A stretch of 64,000 bases of DNA from Paraburkholderia solisilvae (GTDB lineage Bacteria > Pseudomonadota > Gammaproteobacteria > Burkholderiales > Burkholderiaceae). Position 1 is the stretch's first letter, and each line of letters opens with the position of its first letter. Made by a program: the position numbers and the translations under genes. The stretch lies in assembly GCF_902859875.1 (NCBI RefSeq), contig NZ_CADIKF010000010.1, forward strand, positions 80,435-144,434, given 5' to 3'. The notes under the pieces are model-generated. The model worked only from the letters and a program-made list of their open reading frames with translations. It made no database searches and was not told the DNA's origin. This document shows, piece by piece, positions 10,902 through 20,362 of the stretch.

Positions 10902-11801
10902 CTAGAAATCCGGGAAAGAAACGAGAGTTCGCCCACCCGCCCGCGTAATCTCCCCCACCGCCGGATGCCTTGCCCGTCCATCGAGCGAAATCGCATAGAA
11001 CTCATGCCGCACCTCATCGATCTGCCCTAGCGGCAACAACGCATGTTGCGCGCGCAACGATGCCGCGAGCACCGACGGCGCGACGATCGCCCCCCTGCCT
11101 TCACCCGCGAACGCAACCATCAACGCGCCGTCGTCGAATTCACCGACGATGGGCGGCGCGAGACCGTTCGATACGAGCCACGCGTCGAAGTGCGCCTTCA
11201 ACTCGCTATCCGAACCGGGCAACAGCATCGGCATGCGTGCGAGGCACGCCGGAAAGGCGTCGCTATGCATTTCCATCAAAGCGGCTGTAGCGAACACCGC
11301 CATGCTCGTCGAGCCCAATTTGTCGCTGCGCGCGCGCATCGGGCTTGAATCGAGCAACGGCGCATCGCACAGCACCACATCGAGTCGATGTTCAGCCAGC
11401 TCGCCGACCAGCGCCGTCTGCCTGCCTTCGCGACACACCACGCGCAAGCCGGCATGCGCCGTCACGGCGGGCTCGAGCAACCGGCATGCGATCGTCTTGT
11501 GAATCGAGTCCGCAATGCCGACGCGCAGCACATCGGCGTTGCGGCGCGGCGCGCGCAACTCGCGTTCAAGTTCGGCGCCTAATGCGAAAATCTTCCCCGC
11601 GTATTCCGCGGCGAGGCGTCCGGCGTCAGTCAATTCGACGAGGCGCCCGCGCCGTCGCAGCAACGCGCAGCCGAACCGCTCTTCGAGCGTCTTGATCTGG
11701 CTGCTCACGGTCTGCGGCGTCAGATGCAGCCGTTGCGCCGCGCCCACGATGCCGCCGTGTTTTGCCGCCATCCACAGGTAATGCAGATGCTTGTAGTTCA
11801 T
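10902..11801 (-). CDS. LysR-family regulator, NhaR-like
   Basis: The 299-residue protein begins MNYKHLHYLWMAAKHGG, the characteristic opening of NhaR-type LysR regulators, followed by the helix-turn-helix (LHLTPQTVSSQIKTLEERFG) and a substrate-binding domain from about residue 90. Start ATG 11801 is chosen over an upstream frame because it matches that family start. NhaR proteins respond to Na+ in E. coli, but the effector here is not known. The gene is divergent from the ATP-grasp/EamA operon across a 378-base gap, a layout in which LysR proteins often control both sides. Confidence 0.88.
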   Translation of the reverse strand: MNYKHLHYLWMAAKHGGIVGAAQRLHLTPQTVSSQIKTLEERFGCALLRRRGRLVELTDAGRLAAEYAGKIFALGAELERELRAPRRNADVLRVGIADSIHKTIACRLLEPAVTAHAGLRVVCREGRQTALVGELAEHRLDVVLCDAPLLDSSPMRARSDKLGSTSMAVFATAALMEMHSDAFPACLARMPMLLPGSDSELKAHFDAWLVSNGLAPPIVGEFDDGALMVAFAGEGRGAIVAPSVLAASLRAQHALLPLGQIDEVRHEFYAISLDGRARHPAVGEITRAGGRTLVSFPDF

Positions 11802-12179
11802 ACGATTCACCGTTTCTCGATGCCATGCGATCAACGTGCATCAGACGTGACCTCATTCGTCGCGTCCCCCTCAGGCAAAACGCATCGCATAACAAGCCGC
11901 GACTTAAGCCACTAAGCGCTTAAACGGCGGCTGAACAAGGCCTCGATGCGTCAATGTCACGCATCGTAGCGAGCGAGAATGAGCAGGAAATTAGACTCGC
12001 CGGGCAATCCCGCCAGCCCGTTGCCGGCTTGAGTCGAGCACGCTTGCGAGCCCGACAGGCTTTGGCTTTTTCTTCGTATCGCAAAGTTTTTTCGAATATT
12101 CGAATTGCCGCTCGCCTCATACATTGCCGTCATAGGTCGTCGCGCAACCCGCGCGGCCCTCCACTCAGGAGTTCACACT
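11802..12179. promoter_or_regulatory. Divergent promoter region between NhaR-like and ATP-grasp genes
   Basis: This gap must carry promoters in both directions. A 10-base palindrome, taagcgctta, lies near 11911-11920. No complete gene is seen. Use as a LysR operator region is inference from the arrangement. Confidence 0.4.
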
Positions 12180-13559
12180 ATGGCAAACGCAAACGGCAAA
12201 CTGATCCTGATCGTCGACGGTTATTCGACCGGGCGCGAACTGGTTCGCGAACTGAACCGGCGCGGCACGATCTGCATTCATCTGCGCTCGACGCCCGAGA
12301 TCCCGACGCTCGCAGCCGCGAGCTTCGATCCAGCGCCGTACGCCGTCGACCTCGGCTATCTCGGCACGGTTCAGGAAGCGCGCGGGCGCATTCCGTCCGT
12401 TCGCCTCGACGCGGTTGTCGCGGGCTCCGAGTGGGGCGTGACGTTTGCCGAATCGCTTGCGCACGCGCTCGGTTTACCGACCAACCGGCCCGAGACGCTG
12501 AGCGCGCGGCGCGACAAGTTCGACATGATTCAACAGTTGCACGCGCATCGATTGCATGCCGCGCAGCAGGCAAAGATCATCTCCGCGGTCGAGGCGCACG
12601 CCTGGGCGCGATGGCACGACCACTGGCCGGTGGTCGTCAAGCCGCTGCTGAGCGCGGGCTCGGACGGCGTCGTGATTTGCCGCGATCACGCGGACATTCA
12701 CCGTGCCGTCCATGCGGCGCTGTTTCACGACAATCTGCTCGGCGGATTCAACGATAGCCTGTTGATCCAGTCGTATCTGGAAGGGCCGCAGTTCATCGTC
12801 AACACGGTCAGCCAGCGCGGCACCCATCACATCACCGATGCCTGGCATGTCGACTACCGCATCGTGCGCGGCGGCTCGATGGCGATGGATTCGATGACGC
12901 TGCTCGATCCCGACACACCGCAAAGCCACGCGCTATTCGACTACACGCGACGCGCGATCAGCGCGCTCGGCATCGAGAACAGCGCGGCGCACAGCGAGTT
13001 GCGGCTCACCGCGCAGGGGCCGGCGCTGATCGAGACCGGGGCGCGGCTGATGGGCGGAATGATGGATGCGCCATCGTATGCGGTAGCCGGTCTGCCGACG
13101 CAGGCCAGTCGTTTTGCAGATCTGCTTGCCGAGCCTCGCGAGCCGATCGGCCCGCGCACTTATGAGCGGCGGCGACATCTGGCGAAAGTGTTCTTCGTGT
13201 TTGGCGAGAGCGGCCGCGTGACGTCGACGCAAGGGCTGCGCAAACTCGCGACCCTGCCATCGTTTCACGCGCACTATCGGCCGCTTGCCGCGGGTGCGAA
13301 GGTTTGGCGCACCTCCGATTCGCTGTTCTGCGGTGGCGTCGTGTATCTGGTTCACGACGATTCGATGCAGATCCGCGCCGATATCGCGCAGTTTCGTGCG
13401 TGGGAAGCCGCGCAGTCCTTGTATGCGGTCGAGGCCGCCGCGCCAGCTGAAGCCGGAGCCGGAGCCGGCGTCGCATCGGGTGCGCATACGGCGGCTGCCG
13501 CCGGTCGTCCGCGCACGGCGGATGCGCTGCTTCTCGCCGCTCCCGGCAGTTCGACGTGA
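12180..13559 (+). CDS. ATP-grasp ligase, candidate amino-acid/dipeptide ligase
   Basis: The 459-residue protein carries an ATP-grasp fold: a pre-ATP-grasp domain (about 7-110), the ATP-binding lysine K154 in WPVVVKPLLSAG with the glycine-rich loop at 159-164 (AGSDGV), and metal-binding acidic residues in SELRLTAQG (E273) and ALIETGAR (E285, R289). This pattern resembles BacD-type L-amino-acid ligases and related natural-product ligases, which couple ATP hydrolysis to amide formation through an acyl phosphate. The C-terminal 35 residues are low-complexity Ala/Gly. The following exporter gene overlaps its stop codon, which suggests product export. The substrates cannot be read from sequence. 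Confidence 0.8.
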   Translation: MANANGKLILIVDGYSTGRELVRELNRRGTICIHLRSTPEIPTLAAASFDPAPYAVDLGYLGTVQEARGRIPSVRLDAVVAGSEWGVTFAESLAHALGLPTNRPETLSARRDKFDMIQQLHAHRLHAAQQAKIISAVEAHAWARWHDHWPVVVKPLLSAGSDGVVICRDHADIHRAVHAALFHDNLLGGFNDSLLIQSYLEGPQFIVNTVSQRGTHHITDAWHVDYRIVRGGSMAMDSMTLLDPDTPQSHALFDYTRRAISALGIENSAAHSELRLTAQGPALIETGARLMGGMMDAPSYAVAGLPTQASRFADLLAEPREPIGPRTYERRRHLAKVFFVFGESGRVTSTQGLRKLATLPSFHAHYRPLAAGAKVWRTSDSLFCGGVVYLVHDDSMQIRADIAQFRAWEAAQSLYAVEAAAPAEAGAGAGVASGAHTAAAAGRPRTADALLLAAPGSST

Positions 13560-14458
13560 ACTCCGCCCATGCGCTGTCGTTCCTTGCCGTGTTGATGCAG
13601 TCGACCGGCAAGGTGATGTACGGCACGTTTCTCGAAGCGGTCGCGCCCGCGCAATTTTTGTTGATCAGCTTCTGTGTGGTCGCGGGCGTGTTTCTGATCA
13701 TTGCACGCGGCCGGATGCCGGGCGGCGCACGCGGGGCGATCGTGGCGGTCAATCTGTGGACCGCGGTAGCGTTTGTCTGCTTCTTCCATGCATTGAAACA
13801 TTTGTCGCCGGCCGCGGTTGGGGCGATCGAGATCGGCGTCGCTGTGCTGGTGGCGGTGGTGCTGGCGTCGTGGCGAAGTCGAGGCCGGCCGCACGCGGCG
13901 AAGTGGTGCGTTTGTGCGGCGATTGTCGGTGGCTGCGCGTTGCTGGTGCCGGTTGAACTGGAACGGGCGGCGGTGACGTCGTGGCATACGGTGTTCGCGA
14001 TTGCGGCCAGCGCGCTTGCAGGCGCCGCATCGACGCTGATGGTCGGAGCGTTTCGACGCCTCGCCGACAGCGGCTGGGGGCCGGCCGCGATTCTGGCGCA
14101 CCGTTTTTATTTGACGATCGCGGTGGCCCTCGTTTGGGTCGCGATGGAAGGCGGCGTTGCGGTTCCCGCCGTGGACGACGCTTTGCCCGTTGTTGCGGTT
14201 GCGGTGATCGGCGTGATGTTGCCGCTTCTGCTGGTGCAGTTCGCGGTGCGCAAGACCGATGGTTTGACGCTGATAATCTGCATGGCTCTGCAGCCGGTGA
14301 TGTCGTTCGCGCTATCGATGATGTCGCCGGTTTATGAGTGGCAGCCGGTGACGTTGATCGGAACATTGGTGGTGGCGGGTGCGTTGGGATTTGATGTGTG
14401 GGTTGAGCGGCGTGGGCGGGCGGTGGTTGCGGTGCGGGCGGCTCAGGTCGCGGTTTGA
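13556..14458 (+). CDS. EamA/DMT-superfamily exporter
   Basis: The 300-residue, very hydrophobic protein has about ten membrane segments in two repeats, as in EamA-type drug/metabolite transporters. It starts at GTG 13556, overlapping the ATP-grasp stop by four bases, which indicates translational coupling. Members export amino acids, metabolites or drugs. Coupling to an ATP-grasp ligase suggests that it exports or gives self-protection against the ligase product. No internal start with a better ribosome site was noticed. Confidence 0.82.
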   Translation: MNSAHALSFLAVLMQSTGKVMYGTFLEAVAPAQFLLISFCVVAGVFLIIARGRMPGGARGAIVAVNLWTAVAFVCFFHALKHLSPAAVGAIEIGVAVLVAVVLASWRSRGRPHAAKWCVCAAIVGGCALLVPVELERAAVTSWHTVFAIAASALAGAASTLMVGAFRRLADSGWGPAAILAHRFYLTIAVALVWVAMEGGVAVPAVDDALPVVAVAVIGVMLPLLLVQFAVRKTDGLTLIICMALQPVMSFALSMMSPVYEWQPVTLIGTLVVAGALGFDVWVERRGRAVVAVRAAQVAV

Positions 14459-15087
14459 GGTCGAACGCCGTCGCGGCGCGGCTCATGGCCATCGAGCCAG
14501 ATGCCGCGCGCACCGGAGATGATTCTCCCGGCCGCGACGCCCGTCCACACCCGGGAAACGCGCCGGAAATGCACGGGAGGCGCACGGGAAGCGCCGAGGA
14601 AAACGCCCGGCCTGATGCGCATCTCGCGCACTCCTTCACAGCGGCCAGTGCGCCACCACTCCACCTTGATCGGGACAGGCTGCGAACCTTCGTTCCAGGC
14701 GCATCACTCCACGCATTGGCCATCGGCGCTGACAAGCATTCGAGCAAGCGCAGACGTCTGTCAACTTTTCTGAAAGCTGTGTTTTGCCCATCACAGGCCC
14801 CGGATAATCGCGCTATCTGCAAATATTGCTCGCGCAGGGGAATGCAAAAGAGCGTGAGGCACAAGCGCCGAGCATGAAAACAACGACGGACCGACCTGAA
14901 GCACGTCGCGCCGGCAACGCGGACAAAGACCGACGCGTTGCACCGCACCTTCCCACCCTGCAGCAGTTCGAGCCGATCGATCCAGCGCGCCATGTCCCTT
15001 TTGTTTGGGGCGGCGGCGCCGGCATTCGATACATGATCAGATTTCCAACAGAACGACGTTGCAGCGATGGGACAGGGGAACGGGGAT
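14459..15087. other. Long intergenic stretch, no supported gene
   Basis: Several short frames are open on both strands (for example plus 14455-14877 and minus 14813-15115), but they are Arg/Pro/Ser-rich, overlap each other and lack ribosome sites. The stretch probably carries the promoter and leader of the FecR-kinase operon. No repeat or RNA gene was recognised. Confidence 0.5.
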
Positions 15088-16503
15088 ATGACGGATGCGA
15101 AGGCGGAGCATGCACGGTGCGGGGATCGTGCGCGGCAGCTTGTCTTGTGTTGCCTGATCGCGCTGTCGGGTATAAAACCGGCGCTGGCCGATACCGTGCG
15201 CGTTACGCCCGTGCAGCAGACGGGGATGGTCACGTACATCACATACGTTACGCAAGCGGGCGACACGCTATACGACATCGCGGTCCGCTACCTGCGCGAC
15301 GCAGACAGTTGGCGCCCGCTCGGCCGGCTCAATCAGGTAACGGCGCCGCGCCGCCTGCCTGCGGGTATCCATTTGCGCATACCCGCTGCGTTGCTCAGAC
15401 AGGATCTGCTCTCGGCGCATGTGGCTGCCGTGCACGGCAACACCGAACATGCATTTCGCAACGGACCGTTTACACCGGTGGTTGCCAGTACAACGATCGG
15501 AGAGGGCGACCGGATTCGCACAGGATCAGACGGCTTTGTGACATTGGAACTGGCCGACGGATCGCATATCGGCTTGCCGCCGCAAACGCTGCTCGAAGTC
15601 GGCTCGCTACGCCAGACCGCGCTGACCGGCGCAACGGACCGCGTCTTCAACCTGCATCACGGCGAGGTGGACAGCGAGGTCACGCACGCAGCGAAGCGGG
15701 ACGACCGCTTCCAGATTCGCTCGCCGTCAGCCGTGGCCGGCGTGCGCGGAACCCGTTTCCGGGTCGACTACGATGCAGATCGACGAGCGACCAAAGTCGA
15801 AGTGCTCGACGGCGCGGTAGGTGTGGACCCGGCTCATCAGCCGCCTGCGGCGCCCGGCGTTGCGCTGCAGATGGCTTCGCAATTGCTGCGTGCCCAGTTC
15901 GGCAATGTGACGCGCGATGACCAGCCGTCGGGCGAGCCGGTCGAACTGCTGCCGGCGCCGACTTTGCGCGATCCCGCGAAGTTGCAGGATGGCAACGACA
16001 TCGTCTTCAACCTGGAGCCGCAGGCCGGCGCGCACGGTTGGCGTGTGCAGATCGCACGCGATGCAGATTTTCTCGAGCGCATCCGCGATGCGCGCACGAA
16101 CGGCACGCAAGCCCGCTTCGACGACTTGCCGGACGGCAGCTATTTCGTCGGCGTGTCGGCGTTCGACGACGCGGGACTGGAGGGGGACACGCGGATCTAC
16201 GGTTTCGAGCGGCGGCGGTTCGATCTCAATGCGTCGGCGCTGGCGCGTGCCGGCACGCGAGATTATGAATTTCGCTGGTATGCATCGGCGCAGGGCGGTG
16301 AGACCCGTTTCCGCTTCGTGCTCGCGAATCACCCGGACTTGCACGACCCGCTCATCGACCAGACCGATACCGCCGCTAACCAGCTGTTCGTCAAGGATCT
16401 GCCGCGCGGCGTCTACTACTGGACGGTGATCGCCGAACGCTTTGTGCAAGGCCGGCTGTACCGGACGAGCAGTCCGGTTCGTTCGTTCACGCTCGCCTAC
16501 TGA
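15088..16503 (+). CDS. FecR-domain protein with LysM motif, exported
   Basis: Start ATG 15088 is favoured by AGGGGA eight bases upstream; an ATG at 15067 has no ribosome site. The 471-residue protein has a signal peptide ending near KPALA|DTV, a LysM module (about residues 50-95, with VTQAGDTLYDIAVRYL), then a FecR domain (GEGDRIRTGSDGFVTLELADGS and SAVAGVRGTRF), and a C-terminal part with two beta-rich repeats. It is not a classical membrane-anchored anti-sigma FecR. Such FecR/LysM proteins often sit beside CHASE2-domain sensors, as here, 13 bases upstream of one. A periplasmic sensing or peptidoglycan-linked role feeding the kinase is inferred. Confidence 0.82.
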   Translation: MTDAKAEHARCGDRARQLVLCCLIALSGIKPALADTVRVTPVQQTGMVTYITYVTQAGDTLYDIAVRYLRDADSWRPLGRLNQVTAPRRLPAGIHLRIPAALLRQDLLSAHVAAVHGNTEHAFRNGPFTPVVASTTIGEGDRIRTGSDGFVTLELADGSHIGLPPQTLLEVGSLRQTALTGATDRVFNLHHGEVDSEVTHAAKRDDRFQIRSPSAVAGVRGTRFRVDYDADRRATKVEVLDGAVGVDPAHQPPAAPGVALQMASQLLRAQFGNVTRDDQPSGEPVELLPAPTLRDPAKLQDGNDIVFNLEPQAGAHGWRVQIARDADFLERIRDARTNGTQARFDDLPDGSYFVGVSAFDDAGLEGDTRIYGFERRRFDLNASALARAGTRDYEFRWYASAQGGETRFRFVLANHPDLHDPLIDQTDTAANQLFVKDLPRGVYYWTVIAERFVQGRLYRTSSPVRSFTLAY

Positions 16504-16516
16504 AGCAGACGCGGCA

Positions 16517-18982
16517 ATGAGCCTCTCGATCCGAGCGCTAGTCCGGCGGCCTGCCGGCAACCGCTTCCTGGCCGAGTGGCTGGCGGTCGGCTGCGTCGGC
16601 ATGATGATCGTCATGTCGGCAGCGCTTCTACACACCACGTCGAGCATCGATCGCCTTATCTACGACTCGCTGCTGAATCTGCGCGACCTGCCGGTTGCGC
16701 CGCAGATCGCCGTGATCGAGATCGATGACGCAAGCATTGCCGAACTCGGCCGCTGGCCGTGGCCGCGCAGCCTGCATGCGCAATTGCTGGATCAACTGGC
16801 GCGTGCGCATGCCGCCGCGGTCGCCTACGACGTGCTGTTTACCGAGCAGACGCAGGACGATGCGCAACTCGCGCGGGCAATGAGCGCGACGCCGACCTAC
16901 CTGCCGATTTTGCTCAGCAGGACAGGTGATGCGGATGAGCGCACTGCGCTTTTGCCGGTGGAGCCGCTCGCCGCATCGGCCGCCGGGCTGGGTCACATCA
17001 ATCTGGAGGTGGACGGCGACGGCATCGTCAGAAGCGTCGCACTGTTCGAGGCCGACGTTCAACGGCGTTGGCCGGAACTGGTGGTGCCGTTGTATCGCGC
17101 AATGCACGGCCGTTCGCAGCAGCATGCTGCACGAGGCATCCCCGATCCGATGTATGCCCCAAACAACGACGACCACGACGGCAGCACCGGCGAGAACGAC
17201 GTTGAACAGCGTTTTCTGATTCCGTTCAGCCAGAATTCCGAAGCTTACGCAAAGTACTCTTTTGCAAGCGTGCTGGCCGGCCGCATACCGCAGTCGTTGC
17301 TGCGCGACCGGATCGTGCTGGTCGGTGCGACGGCGTCCGGCGTATTCGACCGCTTCGCGACGCCGGTCTCAGGCAAGCTCGGACCCATGCCGGGTGCCTA
17401 CATTCATGCGAATGTGCTCGACGCGCTGCTGAATGGACGCGCAATCATGCCCGTGAGCGCGGGAGCGACGCTCGCTTTCGCGCTGGGGTTTCTCGCGTTG
17501 CTCCTCGCCGGCCTTCTGGTGTTGTCGCCGAGGCCCGCGCTGTTGCTGGCAGCGGGTCTATGCGCATGCGCGGGTTTGCTGAGCGCCGTTTCGCTTTATG
17601 CGGCGCGACTCTGGGTCGCGCCGATGCCCGCGGTTGCCGGCATGAGCGCGGTCTACGCATTGTGGAACTGGCGGCGTCTGGAAATGACGCTCGCATACCT
17701 GCACGGCGAACTGCAACGCCTTTCACTGGAGCCCGACCTGTTGCCCGGCGCGCGCGGCATGCCGGCCGAGTTTGGCGGCGATGCACTGGCGCGCCATATG
17801 ACATTGATGGCACAGGCCACGCAACGTGTTCGCGATATGAGGCAGTTTATCTGGGACTGCCTCGACAGCGTGCCCGAACCGATATGGGTGAGCGACGCGC
17901 AAGGCATCGTGCTGATCGCTAACCGGTCGGCTGCCGCGTACTGTGCGCACCGTGGCCAGCTCAAAGCGCAGGGGCGAGCGCTGCGCGACGTGCTGGGCGA
18001 TCTCGTTTTTGTCAGAGTGACGCGTTCCGGGGAAACGGCCGACGACACGTCGTTACGCGCCAGATGGCCTGCGGTACTGGACGTCCGGTCGTCGCCCGAA
18101 AACGAAACCCATCTGCTCGAACAGGGCATCGAGGTGCGGGGCGCGAAGGACGGGGATTATCTGCTTCGCTATGCAAAGTGTTTTAACGTGGGCGGTGCGC
18201 TGACGGGCTGGATCGCGGGGCTCGTGGACGTGACCGACCTGCGCACAGCGGAACGCCAGCAGGAGGATGCGCTAAGAGTGCTGTCGCACGACATGCGCTC
18301 GCCTCAGGCTTCGATTCTGGCGCTCGTGCAGATGGAGCGGTCCCGGTTGCAGTTGCCGCGCCTGCAGCAAATGTTCGAAAGGATCGAGCGCTACGCGCGC
18401 CGCACGCTGACGCTAGCCGACAATTTCGTGCAACTCGCGCGCGCCGAGTCACGCGTGTGCGAGCTCTTACCGGTCAGCTTCGCGGAGCTTGTGATGGCCG
18501 CGAGCGACGAGATATTGCCGCAAGCGTTTGCGCGTCATATCCGCTTGCGCACGATTCTGGACGACGACGACGGTGGCGAAGGTCACTGGATCAGCGCGGA
18601 GCGTTCGATGCTGCTGCGCGCGTTGGTGAATATCCTGAACAACGCCGTCAAATACAGCCCTCCGCATACCGAGATTGTCTGCTCGCTTGCTCGCGAGTCC
18701 GGCGGACGCGTCAGGTGCGCGGTGCGCGATCAGGGTTACGGCATCCCGATCGAAAAACAGGCGATGCTTTTCGAGCGGTTCCAGCGTTTTCATGAACTGC
18801 AGTTGCCGGAAACCGAGGGAACGGGCCTGGGAATGGCATTCGTCAAAACGGTGATCACGCGCCATAACGGTTACGTCACCGTGGTCAGCGCGCCAGGTCA
18901 AGGCACAACGGTCACCGTTTCGTTGCCTGCGCTCGATTCCCATCGCAATGCCAAACCGGACCCATCTGGACAGAGAGAGTGA
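16517..18982 (+). CDS. CHASE2-domain sensor histidine kinase
   Basis: The 821-residue protein has an N-terminal membrane helix (about 20-40), a periplasmic CHASE2 domain (IDRLIYDSLLNLRD, then AVIEIDDASIAELGRWPWPR), further helices around residues 310-385, a PAS-like region (DSVPEPIWVSDAQGIVLIAN, near 450-470) and a kinase core. The phosphoacceptor is His591 in LSHDMRSPQAS, with N box NILNNAVKYS and G boxes DQGYGI and GTGLGMAFVK intact. It follows the FecR gene by 13 bases and overlaps the lipoprotein gene, so the three form an operon. No regulator is in the operon; the nearest is the OmpR-type gene at 22090-22782. Its kinase core closely resembles that of the gene at 20363. Confidence 0.9.
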   Translation: MSLSIRALVRRPAGNRFLAEWLAVGCVGMMIVMSAALLHTTSSIDRLIYDSLLNLRDLPVAPQIAVIEIDDASIAELGRWPWPRSLHAQLLDQLARAHAAAVAYDVLFTEQTQDDAQLARAMSATPTYLPILLSRTGDADERTALLPVEPLAASAAGLGHINLEVDGDGIVRSVALFEADVQRRWPELVVPLYRAMHGRSQQHAARGIPDPMYAPNNDDHDGSTGENDVEQRFLIPFSQNSEAYAKYSFASVLAGRIPQSLLRDRIVLVGATASGVFDRFATPVSGKLGPMPGAYIHANVLDALLNGRAIMPVSAGATLAFALGFLALLLAGLLVLSPRPALLLAAGLCACAGLLSAVSLYAARLWVAPMPAVAGMSAVYALWNWRRLEMTLAYLHGELQRLSLEPDLLPGARGMPAEFGGDALARHMTLMAQATQRVRDMRQFIWDCLDSVPEPIWVSDAQGIVLIANRSAAAYCAHRGQLKAQGRALRDVLGDLVFVRVTRSGETADDTSLRARWPAVLDVRSSPENETHLLEQGIEVRGAKDGDYLLRYAKCFNVGGALTGWIAGLVDVTDLRTAERQQEDALRVLSHDMRSPQASILALVQMERSRLQLPRLQQMFERIERYARRTLTLADNFVQLARAESRVCELLPVSFAELVMAASDEILPQAFARHIRLRTILDDDDGGEGHWISAERSMLLRALVNILNNAVKYSPPHTEIVCSLARESGGRVRCAVRDQGYGIPIEKQAMLFERFQRFHELQLPETEGTGLGMAFVKTVITRHNGYVTVVSAPGQGTTVTVSLPALDSHRNAKPDPSGQRE

Positions 18983-19611
18983 AAACCGTGAAACCCGTTA
19001 CTTATGCAGCGCTTTTTGCCACGTTGCTTGCCGGATGCGCCGGGATGAAAGCCGATGTGCATGTATCGACGCAGCCCGCCGCGGCCTTCACGGCGTCGAC
19101 CTATGAACTGGACCGGCCGGAGCATCTGATGCAGGACTCGCGGCGAGCAGATGACGAACGTGCGTTGCGTCGCGAACTGGATGCGCGGGGCTTCACCGAC
19201 GGGCAGAGCGGGCATGCGCGATATATCGTATCGATGTCATATGACACACGTCCCGCCTCGATTTTGCTTCGATCCGGCGAAACAGGCGAAACAGGCGGGA
19301 TTGGCGCGACGGCAACGAGCACAGCAGGAACGCAATCAGGCTGGTGTGCGGCGACGCGCTATCGCCATTCGCTGACGCTTCGCTTCTTCGATCGCGACAG
19401 CGGCATGGAAGCCTATAGCGTGACCGCGCTTGCATGGGATTGCCATGCCGATACGGTGTCGGCATGGCCCTACCTGGTAGAAAGTGCGCTGGGCAAGCTG
19501 CCCTATGCGGACGCGTCCGACTGGCAGGTCACCTTTGGACGCTCGCAAAATAGCGGCGATATGCCCCGCATCAGCTCGACGAAACGCGTCGAGCGTGTTG
19601 ACGCGCAGTGA
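18979..19611 (+). CDS. DUF4136-like lipoprotein
   Basis: The 210-residue protein starts at GTG 18979, overlapping the kinase stop (GTGA); a second GTG at 18988 is possible. A lipoprotein signal ends in LLAGC, so the mature protein is probably lipid-anchored from that Cys. The rest resembles DUF4136 proteins, with an early ADVHVSTQPAAAF strand and a C-terminal LGKLPYADASDWQVTFG region. Its function is unknown. Coupling to the FecR and CHASE2 genes suggests an envelope part of the same sensing unit. Confidence 0.75.
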   Translation: MKTVKPVTYAALFATLLAGCAGMKADVHVSTQPAAAFTASTYELDRPEHLMQDSRRADDERALRRELDARGFTDGQSGHARYIVSMSYDTRPASILLRSGETGETGGIGATATSTAGTQSGWCAATRYRHSLTLRFFDRDSGMEAYSVTALAWDCHADTVSAWPYLVESALGKLPYADASDWQVTFGRSQNSGDMPRISSTKRVERVDAQ

Positions 19612-19665
19612 ATGAAGGGCGGGTCGGTATCTGTGGTGCAGGTAAACGCGAGGTCCGCGCAAGTT

Positions 19666-20106
19666 TCACGGCGCATGTTCGGCGTCGCCCGCGTCGTCGG
19701 GGACGCGTTCAGCGGATAAGTGTGCGATGGCCGCTTTCAGGCTGATCTGCACATGCTCCCACGCGGGATTCGAAAAGTCCGGCTTGTCCGCTGCCCACGC
19801 GCGTGCTAGTGAAAAGACCCGCAGCACCGTCTGGCCACAGCGTGTGGCGCGATCGTCGGGTGCCGTGTGCGACGAGTGCGGTTGCGTCTGCAACCGAGTC
19901 CGCAGTTGCGTTTGCAGTTGCGTGCGCAGTTGGGCAGATAGCCAGGGCATGTCGTGCTCGCAGGCGTCGGCGTACGCTTCCACTGCCGATAGTGCATGAC
20001 GGTCGCTTGAAAGGTCGAACTCGATGCGCTGGACGCAACCGGGAGGCGATTCGCCAGACTCCTGAAAATCAAATGGAATGGACATGGTTTTCGATTTGAA
20101 TAACAT
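19666..20106 (-). CDS. Hypothetical protein with QLRTQLQT repeats
   Basis: The 146-residue reading from ATG 20106 (alternative ATG 20085) has no strong ribosome site. Residues around 60-80 contain imperfect short repeats built from Q-L-R-T and Q-L-Q-T. No signal peptide, membrane segment or catalytic motif was seen. It lies between the two kinase genes on the opposite strand. The C-terminal half (SLARAWAADKPDFSNPAWEH) looks like a real protein. No family is recognised. Confidence 0.55.
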   Translation of the reverse strand: MLFKSKTMSIPFDFQESGESPPGCVQRIEFDLSSDRHALSAVEAYADACEHDMPWLSAQLRTQLQTQLRTRLQTQPHSSHTAPDDRATRCGQTVLRVFSLARAWAADKPDFSNPAWEHVQISLKAAIAHLSAERVPDDAGDAEHAP

Positions 20107-20362
20107 GATTCGCCGTCGCAATTGCCAAAGCCTGAATGGGCAAAAACTGTCCGACGCACTTTAACGGAAAGAGCCGGCTTGCGGACACAGCAAACCCCGT
20201 TGTTGACAAAGGTTGACGCGGAGGCGCACGTACTTCCGTCTGGCAGCGCGGACGAAAACAGCTCGCACGGCAACACGATCGCACCAAAGTTTTTCTGTCA
20301 CGATGCCGATATAGCATCGAGCGTGCGTTCTTCCGCTGACATGCTTTCCGGATTTTCAGGTT

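Noticed and set aside
14455..15115. Several short frames between the EamA and FecR genes
   Set aside because: Low-complexity products, mutual overlap and no ribosome sites.
13749..15278. 509-codon minus-strand frame
   Set aside because: It is antisense to the EamA gene and to the FecR start, and its product is Arg/Ser/Pro-rich without any motif.
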